From positions 1 through 46,183 of the forward strand of contig NZ_AODD01000023.1 in the NCBI RefSeq assembly GCF_000525835.1: a stretch of DNA of 46,183 bases. Reading direction: 5' to 3'. This stretch comes from Listeria grandensis FSL F6-0971. GTDB taxonomy: Bacteria; Bacillota; Bacilli; Lactobacillales; Listeriaceae. Shown here piece by piece: positions 1 to 7,097 of the stretch. Numbering within the stretch: position 1 is the stretch's first letter; the number at the start of each line of letters is the position of its first letter. A program made the translations under genes and the position numbers. The notes under the pieces were generated by a model that made no database searches, was not told where the DNA came from, and was given only the letters and a program-made list of their open reading frames with translations.

Positions 1-1408
1 GCATCGACATCTTGCTTTCGCCGTGTTTTTTGTCATCGAGCTCTGTTTGTGCTTTATCCACGTATGTTTGGAGCTCCGCTTTCTTCGTCGTATCTGTCAC
101 GGCATCGACTTTCGTTTGTGCCGCGTCTATTTTGGCTTGTGTCGTCGTATCTTTGATGTGATTCGCTGGGTTGTCACTAAGGAATAGATCGTTCACACTC
201 GTTGTTGCCGCCGCCACACGCTCGGCTTCGGCTGTGCGTGCGTTCAGCTCCGTTTGGGCTTTATCCACGTATGTTTGGAGCTCCGCTTTCTTCGTCGCAT
301 CCGTCACGGCATCGACTTTGGCTTGTGTCGTCGTATCTTTGATGTGATTCGCTGGATTGTCACTAATAAATAGGTCATTCACCGCAGTTTGTGCTACATC
401 TGCTGCATTTGCTGTTACAGTGACTGAAATTGTTTTAGCTAAACCAGTATTCGCATTTGGCGTAACGGTAATCGTTGCGGTTCCTGTTGCTTTCGCTTGC
501 CAACTACCACTTGCATCTACAGTGATAATATTGGAGTTGCTTGATGTATATGTTAGTGCTTGATCTGCCGCGGCCGGAGTAATGCTAGCTGTTATTTTCC
601 CAGTAGTTCCACGAGCAGCATTGATCGCGCTTGTATCTACAGTTAGAGATGTCGGTACGTAAATGGATGTTTCATTAACACCTGGAATTGTGTTGAGCAA
701 AATTTCTAAACTGCTTTCAACAGTAAGGCGTGCGTATTGAATACCTGTTCCTAGTGTAAATTTAAAATTGCCATTTGCATCTGTCGAAGTATACGCTACT
801 CTCTGGGGTGTAGGAGTAGTCGTACCAAAGGTCCAAGCTCCCATTTCTCTAAATGTGATTGGTTGTGAAGGGCGATTATCAAGGTGCCCAGTTATTTCTT
901 TGTCGCCTACTTTTACTGGGTTAATATAACCAGTATTCGCTGTATTTTTCGATTGTTGTATGCTTGTCTCTGCTGTTAAGCTATTTCCAGTCGTAATCTT
1001 AACGGAAAATGGATAAGCTCTAAAGGCATATTTAAACGAGCTAGAAGTATAGGGACCAGCCAAATCAACGGGGGTTAGATCTCCCGGAGTTATGCTATAG
1101 TTTCCATTAGAATCGGATTGAACTCTGGCAGCGTACCGTTTTAAGGCGTATACTGGATCTGAGGGATAATCAGCGTGTTCCCATAAGGAAACTTCTACTA
1201 GTTGAGCACCGCCCGGAACTTTACCAGTAATCTTAGTATCCCCGTCTCTCACCGTATTGATAAGATTATCTTGACTCGCGTTTACTGTCGACATTAATTT
1301 ATTTTCTGCCGCATGTGTTTGTACTGGTGGTAACGCTGTTAATACCGTACTTGCGATCACATTCGTCGCAAGTAAGGCTATTGCTACTTTTTTCATATTC
1401 TTATTCAT
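1..1408 (-). CDS. Secreted repeat protein with Ig-like domain, partial (C-terminus beyond window)
   Basis: The reading frame is open from an ATG at 1408 to the left edge (469 codons, no stop), so the C-terminus is missing. A GGAGG ribosome site lies 10 bases upstream at 1419-1423. The N-terminus is a signal peptide: MNKNMKK, a hydrophobic stretch, then a likely cut after THA near residue 33. A Big_2-like bacterial Ig domain lies roughly at residues 240-330 (ITVDASGSWQAKATGTATI). Two tandem repeats follow, of the kind AVNDLFISDNPANHIKDTTT ending in KKAELQTYVDKAQTEL; this resembles the repeat seen in many Listeria and Bacillus surface proteins (Cry toxin C-terminal-like). Such proteins usually end in a sortase motif or wall-binding domain, which cannot be seen here. 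A surface or secreted location is well supported; the ligand or role is unknown. Confidence 0.85.
   Translation of the reverse strand, partial: MNKNMKKVAIALLATNVIASTVLTALPPVQTHAAENKLMSTVNASQDNLINTVRDGDTKITGKVPGGAQLVEVSLWEHADYPSDPVYALKRYAARVQSDSNGNYSITPGDLTPVDLAGPYTSSSFKYAFRAYPFSVKITTGNSLTAETSIQQSKNTANTGYINPVKVGDKEITGHLDNRPSQPITFREMGAWTFGTTTPTPQRVAYTSTDANGNFKFTLGTGIQYARLTVESSLEILLNTIPGVNETSIYVPTSLTVDTSAINAARGTTGKITASITPAAADQALTYTSSNSNIITVDASGSWQAKATGTATITVTPNANTGLAKTISVTVTANAADVAQTAVNDLFISDNPANHIKDTTTQAKVDAVTDATKKAELQTYVDKAQTELNARTAEAERVAAATTSVNDLFLSDNPANHIKDTTTQAKIDAAQTKVDAVTDTTKKAELQTYVDKAQTELDDKKHGESKMSM
51..384 (-). repeat. Two near-identical tandem DNA repeats inside the surface protein gene
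   Basis: The segment 51-193 is repeated at about 261-384 with only a few substitutions. The copy at 261-384 lacks 21 bases (seven codons, the IDAAQTK portion) that the other copy has at about 113-133. The repeats encode the AVNDLF...DKAQTEL protein module and probably continue beyond the left edge. Confidence 0.85.
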
Positions 1409-1755
1409 TAGTGTAATTCCTCCATTTTTCTTTATTGTGGTATGTGAGTGAACCTTTATGTCGTTTGACCTCATTTCCTGCGCTTTATTATCCCCCTTCT
1501 ATGCATGTTTGATCGAGCAGTTTCTAGTTGTATTGTATACCACTCCTTTACTTTATCAGCTTTCCGAGCTAAAAAAATACATTCCTTCCGCTGTATGGAC
1601 TTATTTTGTGACTAATTTGTTACATTTTTATTGTGTGTTTTTTTCATAAAGGGCGCTATTGATATATGCTTTATCTTTAGATTTTGGGCAGACGAAAAAA
1701 GCGCGCTTCATGACTTAGAAACGCGCTTCCTTGATACCTTCATAATTCTTTTCAA
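1409..1755. other. Intergenic region between the surface protein gene and nanE
   Basis: This AT-rich stretch of 347 bases holds the ribosome site and presumably the promoter of the leftward surface protein gene, and the terminator of leftward nanE. Two short rightward open frames (1458-1649, 1631-1846) have no credible ribosome site, and the second runs into nanE antisense, so I do not call them genes. Confidence 0.5.
1695..1728 (-). terminator. Rho-independent terminator of nanE
   Basis: Read on the minus strand, AAGCGCG pairs with CGCGCTT across a 16-base loop and is followed directly by a run of T. It lies 27 bases past the nanE stop codon. Confidence 0.75.
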
Positions 1756-2451
1756 TTATCGTAACGCCGAAACAAAGCGTTCTGTGATCTGTTGTGGCCT
1801 TGTGATCGCTCCACCAACAACAATTGCAAATAGGTTCATGGCTTGAATTCGTTTTGCAATCTCCGGTGTGCTCACATTTCCTTCCGCAATAATCTGTGCC
1901 GTGTTTACAACATGAATCATTTCTCGCAATACCGCGAAGTCCTCATCCGCTATCTTTTTTCCGAGTGTATCCTCCGTGTAGCCGAACAAGGTAGGGGCTA
2001 TAAAATCAAAACCTAGCTGTTCTGCAACGATTGCCTCTTCAACCGTCGCCACATCTGCCATAAAAAGCTGATCAGGATACTTTTTCTTTATTTCAGGAAA
2101 CAATTGTGTTATCAAGCAACCGTCTGGTCTGATTCTACGCGTCGCATCCATGGCTACGATCTCAGCGCCTGTTGCCACAATTTCATCCACCTCTGCGATC
2201 GTCGGTGTAATAAAGACAGGGCAGTCCCCATAGTTTTTCTTATAAATTCCGATAATCGGCAAATCGACTTCCGCTTGAATGGCTTGAATGTCTGCTGCAC
2301 TGTTCGCTCTGATTCCAACAGCACCTCCGATTTTTGCTGCTAAAGCCATTTTTGACATAATAAAAGAGCTATGTAATGGTTCATCTTCCAGCGCTTGGCA
2401 TGAAACAATAAGTCCACCGCGCATTTTCTCGACCTTTTCTTGATTTTTCAT
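1756..2451 (-). CDS. nanE: N-acetylmannosamine-6-phosphate 2-epimerase
   Basis: Converts N-acetylmannosamine 6-phosphate to N-acetylglucosamine 6-phosphate in sialic acid and ManNAc use; cytoplasmic TIM barrel. The 231-residue product has the NanE hallmarks: GGLIVSCQALEDEPLH near the N-terminus, IGIYKKNY with the family lysine at about residue 71, AMDATRRIRPDG in the middle, AEGNVSTPE, and a C-terminal VVGGAITRPQQIT phosphate-binding loop. The frame could open at 2475, but the ATG at 2451 is preferred because GGAGG sits nine bases upstream (2461-2465) and the protein then begins MKNQEKVEKM. The gene stands alone; no nanA, nanK or transporter is next to it, so it may serve scavenging of ManNAc-6-P from wall-linked sugars rather than a full sialate pathway (inference). 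Confidence 0.93.
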   Translation of the reverse strand: MKNQEKVEKMRGGLIVSCQALEDEPLHSSFIMSKMALAAKIGGAVGIRANSAADIQAIQAEVDLPIIGIYKKNYGDCPVFITPTIAEVDEIVATGAEIVAMDATRRIRPDGCLITQLFPEIKKKYPDQLFMADVATVEEAIVAEQLGFDFIAPTLFGYTEDTLGKKIADEDFAVLREMIHVVNTAQIIAEGNVSTPEIAKRIQAMNLFAIVVGGAITRPQQITERFVSALR

Positions 2452-2486
2452 GGCAAAATACCTCCTGTTTATCATTAAATTCTAAT

Positions 2487-2515
2487 TTGATTTATAGTCA
2501 GTGCAATGATAACAT
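2487..2515 (+). promoter_or_regulatory. Sigma-A-type promoter for the LCP gene
   Basis: TTGATT (2487-2492), a 17-base spacer, then TAACAT (2510-2515). It lies about 105 bases before the ATG of the rightward LCP gene, in the divergent gap with nanE. Confidence 0.5.
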
Positions 2516-2621
2516 TAGTGTAAGTATCAATTCTAACAATAATCATGCCTATATACTACTTACAAGCTTCTATATTTATAAAAATCGTCGTGTCAGTATA
2601 CACAGAAAGATAGGAATCAAT

Positions 2622-3587
2622 ATGGATACAATACGCTTTCAACCCTTTGAAAAAAAACCATCAAAACTTATGCAACGACTGCAGTTTTCGTTTGTTATCC
2701 TACTTGGTATCGTCTTCACACTCGGTGCTTTTGCAATTCACTATTACAACGGAATCCAACAAACGCTAAATGGTATCCACGTCCCGTTAGCGAAGGATAA
2801 AGCCTCCACGAGCACACTCACAGATGGCCATTCTTTTTCTATTTTAATGATCGGAACAGATGCGCGCGCGGGTGAAAAAAATGGTCGCTCCGATTCCATG
2901 ATTCTGGCAACAATTAATAAGGAAAAGAATTCTGTTAAGATGCTCAGTATTCCTCGGGACACAAAAGTAACCTATGAAGACGGCGATATCGGAAAAATAA
3001 ATGGTAGCTACTCGAAAGGTGGCGCAGAAGGCACGGTAAAAGCCGTAGAAGGTCTAATGAATGTGCCGATCGATTATTACGTAACCATCAATATGAAAGG
3101 CTTCAGCGATCTGGTTTCAGCGGTTGGTGGTGTCCGTGTTACGAATGATATCGATCTCACCGAAGTCAACAAAGTTTTCGTGAAAGGCAAGATTGATCTG
3201 GCTGGAAAAGAAGCACTGCAATACGTTCGAATTCGCCATGAAGATCCTCGTGGGGACTTTGGGCGGCAAGATCGGCAACGCGATGTTATCATGGGGATTA
3301 GTAATGAACTCGCAGGAACAGCTTCCATCACCCATTTCAACAAACTTCTAAAAGCAGTCGGCGATAACTTTACGACCAACCTCAAAATGGATGACATCAC
3401 AGAAATTGCAACAAAGTATGCTAGCGTCAGAAACGACGTCGATACACTAAAAATGGAAGGCGAGGGCGTTTCCATCTACAGTGAAGCGTACGGTTTTAAC
3501 CTATATTACTACGAACCAGATAGTGCATCTAAAGCAGCCGCAACCAAGAAATTCCGCGAACATCTAGGATTATCTACTACCGAATAA
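2622..3587 (+). CDS. LytR-CpsA-Psr (LCP) family cell-wall ligase
   Basis: LCP proteins transfer polyprenyl-linked glycopolymers such as wall teichoic acid onto peptidoglycan at the outer face of the membrane. The 321-residue product has one N-terminal membrane helix (about residues 18-41) after a basic stretch, then the LCP domain with its conserved segments: MIGTDAR, GRSDSMILATINK, MLSIPRDT, KINGSYSKGGAEGTV, and QYVRIRHEDPRGDFGRQDRQ. The arginines and aspartates of these motifs bind the pyrophosphate and magnesium in the family. The frame is open upstream to 2487, but those residues look like leader sequence; I chose the ATG at 2622, preceded by AAGATAGGA. It is divergent from nanE and ends in its own terminator. 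Which polymer it attaches cannot be told. Confidence 0.88.
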   Translation: MDTIRFQPFEKKPSKLMQRLQFSFVILLGIVFTLGAFAIHYYNGIQQTLNGIHVPLAKDKASTSTLTDGHSFSILMIGTDARAGEKNGRSDSMILATINKEKNSVKMLSIPRDTKVTYEDGDIGKINGSYSKGGAEGTVKAVEGLMNVPIDYYVTINMKGFSDLVSAVGGVRVTNDIDLTEVNKVFVKGKIDLAGKEALQYVRIRHEDPRGDFGRQDRQRDVIMGISNELAGTASITHFNKLLKAVGDNFTTNLKMDDITEIATKYASVRNDVDTLKMEGEGVSIYSEAYGFNLYYYEPDSASKAAATKKFREHLGLSTTE

Positions 3588-3598
3588 CGGAAAAAGAT

Positions 3599-3655
3599 GC
3601 GTGTGTATTAGCCTACTTCTATAGTGGCGCTAGTACACGCGTTTTTTTGTTTTGT
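3599..3655 (+). terminator. Rho-independent terminator after the LCP gene
   Basis: GCGTGTGTA pairs with TACACGC in an imperfect hairpin, followed by a run of seven T starting at 3642, just past the stop codon at 3587. Confidence 0.7.
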
Positions 3656-3719
3656 AGAAATGTTATAAAAAAACTTCGTGGAGCAGGGCATTCAAGTCCA
3701 GTTTTCTTTAATTTATCTA

Positions 3720-3748
3720 TTGGATCTGCTCCGTTTATATGCTATGTT
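3720..3748 (+). promoter_or_regulatory. Promoter of the alpha-mannosidase gene
   Basis: TTGGAT (3720-3725), a 17-base spacer, and TATGTT (3743-3748), 42 bases before the ATG. The predicted start of transcription is near 3755, immediately before a cre-like site. Confidence 0.5.
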
Positions 3749-3758
3749 TAAATCATAA

Positions 3759-3773
3759 ATGAAAGCGTTTAAC
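3759..3773 (+). promoter_or_regulatory. Catabolite-responsive element (cre)-like operator
   Basis: ATGAAAGCGTTTAAC matches the WTGAAARCGYTTW core of CcpA sites. It lies just downstream of the predicted transcription start, where CcpA binding blocks transcription. Repression of a glycan-degrading gene by preferred sugars would fit. Confidence 0.6.
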
Positions 3774-3789
3774 AGGAAGGTGTGAGGAG

Positions 3790-6700
3790 ATGTTTTGGAA
3801 GCAGGAGAAATTGCAAAATCGTAATCGAGAGGTAGAAGGGTATCGTTATACGAAATCACAGATCATTTCGGAATTTGAGAAGTTAGAAGATGTGGATGGG
3901 ACGATTGGCGCCTATCCAAAGGGGCTCGTTTTTGAGGAGAAGATTGTGCTTGGAAGTAACTGGTGTGGTCGTGATCGCTATGTGTGGTTAAAGACGGATA
4001 TTATATTGCCGACACGACTTGAGGGCCAGCGCATTTTGGGATTTTTTGATTTTGGAAAAACTGGGGATGGAAATAATTCTGGTTTTGAATCGTTGCTATT
4101 TGTGAATGGAAAACCGTATCAAGGTGTGGATCAGAATCATAAGGAAGTATTTTTTGATGATGATTTGGCTGGGACGCAAGTGGAACTTATCTTTAGACTT
4201 TGGTCGGGGCTTGAGGGTGGTGGCGAGGTGACGACGCAGGAGCATCGATTGAACGCTGCGTTTGTTGGTTATTTGGATACGCAGATTGATGACCTATATT
4301 ACACGGCCTCTGCGGCGCTTCAGACACTGGATTATTTGGATGAAAATAGCACGGAACGCTACGGGTTATTGCAGGCGCTTGACCACAGTTTTCGAGTGAT
4401 TGATTGGGCGAATCCTGGGGGACCGACGAATGTGGCCTCCCTTTATGAGGCTGGGAAATTACTGAATGAAAAAATAGATGCGATGCCGAAAAATTTTGAT
4501 GTAACGGTGACATGTGTAGGGCATACGCATATTGATGTAGCGTGGTTATGGCGTTTGAAGCATACGCGGGAGAAGTCAGCGCGGTCATTTTCGACGGTGA
4601 TGCGGTTAATGGAGCAGTTTCCTAACTATGAGTTTTTGCAATCGCAGCCGCAATTGTATGCTTATATACAGGAGGATTATCCAGAGATTTATGAGGGGAT
4701 TAAGGCGCGGGTTGCGGACGGGCGTTGGGAGGCGGACGGGGCCATGTGGCTGGAGGCAGACTGCAATATTCCGTCAGGTGAGTCTTTGGTGCGCCAAATT
4801 TTGCAGGGAACGCGGTTTTTTAAGGAGGAGTTTGGTAAGGATAGTAAGCATTTGTGGTTGCCAGATGTGTTTGGGTATAGTTGGGCGTTGCCGCAGATTC
4901 TGAAGAGGTCGGGGATCGAGACGTTTATGACGACGAAAATTAGTTGGAATCAGTTTAATCGGATGCCGCACGATACGTTTTGGTGGCGTGGGATTGATGG
5001 CTCGGAGGTTCTGACGCATTTCATTACGTCGCCGGATGTGCATGATTTGTACTATACATATAATGGGAATATTACAGCGCGGACGGTAAAAGGTGTTTGG
5101 GATAATTATCGGGATAAGCAGTGGAACAATGAGTTGTTGGTATCTTATGGATTTGGTGATGGTGGTGGCGGTCCGACGCGGGAGATGCTTGAGATGATCG
5201 CGCGTTTTGATAAGATGCCAGGGATGCCGAAAGTGGAAACAGGGCTTGCAGGGCCTTATTTCGAACGGTTACATGAGCGGGTGGAAACAACAGAGGAGTA
5301 TGTGCATACGTGGAACGGTGAGCTTTATTTTGAGTATCATCGGGGGACATATACGAGTCAAGCGCATAACAAGAAAATGAATCGGAAATTGGAGCTGTTG
5401 TTGCGGGATGCGGAGTGGTTCCAAGTGTTACAGGCAGCGAGGACGGGAACTTTTGAGGCGTATCCGAGTGATCTGTTGCAGGAAAGTTGGCGAATGGTGT
5501 TGCGGAATCAATTTCATGATATTATTCCGGGCTCTTCGATTCAAGAGGTGTATGAGGATTGTGTGTTGGAGTATGACGAGGCGGAGAATCTGACTTTAGC
5601 GGCTTATGACGAGATGAGCGCGATGGATGAGGCGGCGCCAAATGCGGTGACATTGATGAATAGCTCCATATGGGAGCGGCCACGCTTGGCGGAGATTGCG
5701 ATTCCGGTTGAGGAAATGGTGATTTGGAAGGATAAAGATGGGAATCGGTTGGACAGCCAGCGAAATTTAGCTGGTAGTTGGATAGTGGCGCTTGATGGGC
5801 TACCTTCGATGGGAACGATGACGCTAAATTACGAGATGGTAGATGACATCATGGATGCTAAGCCGTTAGCGAATATTCGTGATAATAGTTTGGAAACAGA
5901 CCGGTACCGTGTCATTTGGAACGAGGCAGGGCATTTTACGACTATTTTTGACAAAAAGAACGACCGAGATGTTCTTGCAAAAGGGGAGCGTGGCAATGTA
6001 TTACAAGTTTTTGAAGATAAACCTCTGAATTTTGATGCGTGGGATATTGATATTTATTATCAGGAGAAGATGCGCGAAGTGACGCAGTTGGAAAGCGTGG
6101 AAGTGATTCAAAATGGTGCGCTTCAGGCTACGCTACAAATGGAGTGGCTATACGGGGATTCGACGATTTCGCAAACGATTCATTTTTACAGAGATAGCGC
6201 GCGGATTGATTTTGAAACGGCATTAGATTGGCATGAAAAACAGCAATTACTAAAAGTTGCATTTCCTGTGGATGTGATGGCGACGGAAGCAACGTATGAT
6301 ATTCAGTATGGGAATGTGAAACGCCCGACGCACTGGAATACAAGTTGGGATTATGCGCGATTTGAGACGGTGGGGCATCAATGGGCAGATTTGAGCGAGA
6401 AGGGGTACGGTGTTAGTATTTTGAATAATTGCAAGTACGGTCACGATATAAAAGATCATGTGATGCGCTTGACGCTCCTGAAATCGGCAACGTATCCAGA
6501 TGTGACACAGGATCAGGGGTTACATGATTTCACATATTCCTTATTGCCGCATAAAGGTGATTTTGTGGAAGGTGACGTTGTGCAAGAGGCATGGGCGCTC
6601 AATAATCCACTTCGCGTGGCGCTGGGCGCTCATATTACTCGATCGTTACTAAAATCAAATAAGGAGCAGATTCAAATCGATGCAGTGAAAAAAGCGGAGG

Positions 6701-6912
6701 AGGAGGATGCGATTATAGTTCGATTGCATGAATATACAGGGGGACGTTGTAACGTGCACTTATCGAGTGATTTTCAGATTGAATCGTGGCAGGAGTGCGA
6801 CTTGATGGAGCGGCCGATTGATGAGATCAGGAGTGGAGACTTTGCATTTACGATTACGCCATATGAGATAAAAACATTTAAGGTGAAGGTCGCGTTAGCA
6901 CAGTTTGAGTAG
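3790..6912 (+). CDS. Alpha-mannosidase, glycoside hydrolase family 38
   Basis: A 1040-residue intracellular enzyme (no signal peptide) that cleaves alpha-linked mannose from small glycans or mannosyl compounds. The catalytic domain shows the zinc-site motifs GHTHIDVAWLW (His247, Asp249), LPDVFGY with the nucleophile Asp359, and NQFHDIIPGSS (His576). EADCNIPSGESLVRQ and TTKISWNQFN are also typical. An N-terminal beta domain (residues 1-230) and long C-terminal beta-sandwich domains complete the usual bacterial layout and length. The start is well set by GTGAGGAG just before the ATG. Bacterial relatives include the mannosylglycerate-type enzyme MngB and the B3/B6-mannan enzymes, but no sugar transporter adjoins, so the substrate is open and I give no symbol. 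A promoter plus cre-like site upstream predicts carbon catabolite repression. Confidence 0.92.
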   Translation: MFWKQEKLQNRNREVEGYRYTKSQIISEFEKLEDVDGTIGAYPKGLVFEEKIVLGSNWCGRDRYVWLKTDIILPTRLEGQRILGFFDFGKTGDGNNSGFESLLFVNGKPYQGVDQNHKEVFFDDDLAGTQVELIFRLWSGLEGGGEVTTQEHRLNAAFVGYLDTQIDDLYYTASAALQTLDYLDENSTERYGLLQALDHSFRVIDWANPGGPTNVASLYEAGKLLNEKIDAMPKNFDVTVTCVGHTHIDVAWLWRLKHTREKSARSFSTVMRLMEQFPNYEFLQSQPQLYAYIQEDYPEIYEGIKARVADGRWEADGAMWLEADCNIPSGESLVRQILQGTRFFKEEFGKDSKHLWLPDVFGYSWALPQILKRSGIETFMTTKISWNQFNRMPHDTFWWRGIDGSEVLTHFITSPDVHDLYYTYNGNITARTVKGVWDNYRDKQWNNELLVSYGFGDGGGGPTREMLEMIARFDKMPGMPKVETGLAGPYFERLHERVETTEEYVHTWNGELYFEYHRGTYTSQAHNKKMNRKLELLLRDAEWFQVLQAARTGTFEAYPSDLLQESWRMVLRNQFHDIIPGSSIQEVYEDCVLEYDEAENLTLAAYDEMSAMDEAAPNAVTLMNSSIWERPRLAEIAIPVEEMVIWKDKDGNRLDSQRNLAGSWIVALDGLPSMGTMTLNYEMVDDIMDAKPLANIRDNSLETDRYRVIWNEAGHFTTIFDKKNDRDVLAKGERGNVLQVFEDKPLNFDAWDIDIYYQEKMREVTQLESVEVIQNGALQATLQMEWLYGDSTISQTIHFYRDSARIDFETALDWHEKQQLLKVAFPVDVMATEATYDIQYGNVKRPTHWNTSWDYARFETVGHQWADLSEKGYGVSILNNCKYGHDIKDHVMRLTLLKSATYPDVTQDQGLHDFTYSLLPHKGDFVEGDVVQEAWALNNPLRVALGAHITRSLLKSNKEQIQIDAVKKAEEEDAIIVRLHEYTGGRCNVHLSSDFQIESWQECDLMERPIDEIRSGDFAFTITPYEIKTFKVKVALAQFE

Positions 6913-6928
6913 AAGGCTTACTGAAATG

Positions 6929-6983
6929 GGATGGAACTTTAGGCTAAAAAGTCATTAGCTTGAGGTTTGATCCTATTTTTTAT
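6929..6983 (+). terminator. Probable terminator after the alpha-mannosidase gene
   Basis: An imperfect hairpin forms from GGAT..AAC..GCTAA and TTAGC..GTT..ATCC, followed by TATTTTTTAT. It lies 17 bases past the stop codon. Confidence 0.55.
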
Positions 6984-6988
6984 GGTGA

Positions 6989-7017
6989 TTGAAAAGAGAA
7001 GTAGCTTTTGTTACAAT
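6989..7017 (+). promoter_or_regulatory. Promoter of the 5'-nucleotidase gene
   Basis: TTGAAA (6989-6994), exactly 17 bases, then TACAAT (7012-7017). The predicted transcription start is near 7024. Confidence 0.65.
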
Positions 7018-7029
7018 GATGAGGTAAGT

Positions 7030-7044
7030 ATGAAACGCTTACAA
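7030..7044 (-). promoter_or_regulatory. cre-like operator before the 5'-nucleotidase gene
   Basis: Read on the minus strand, TTGTAAGCGTTTCAT matches 14 of 15 positions of the CcpA consensus WTGNAANCGNWNNCW. It lies right after the predicted transcription start, the same arrangement as in front of the alpha-mannosidase gene. Confidence 0.6.
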
Positions 7045-7097
7045 TCGATGCGAAATATATTTAGCATCATAAAACAAAAAAGGGAGGCTTTAAAAAC

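Noticed and set aside
357-563. 68-codon rightward frame inside the first surface protein gene
   Set aside because: Antisense shadow of the repeat protein, which has a clear signal peptide and ribosome site on the other strand.
1458-1846. Two short rightward frames before nanE
   Set aside because: No ribosome site, AT-rich, and the second lies antisense to nanE over its last part.
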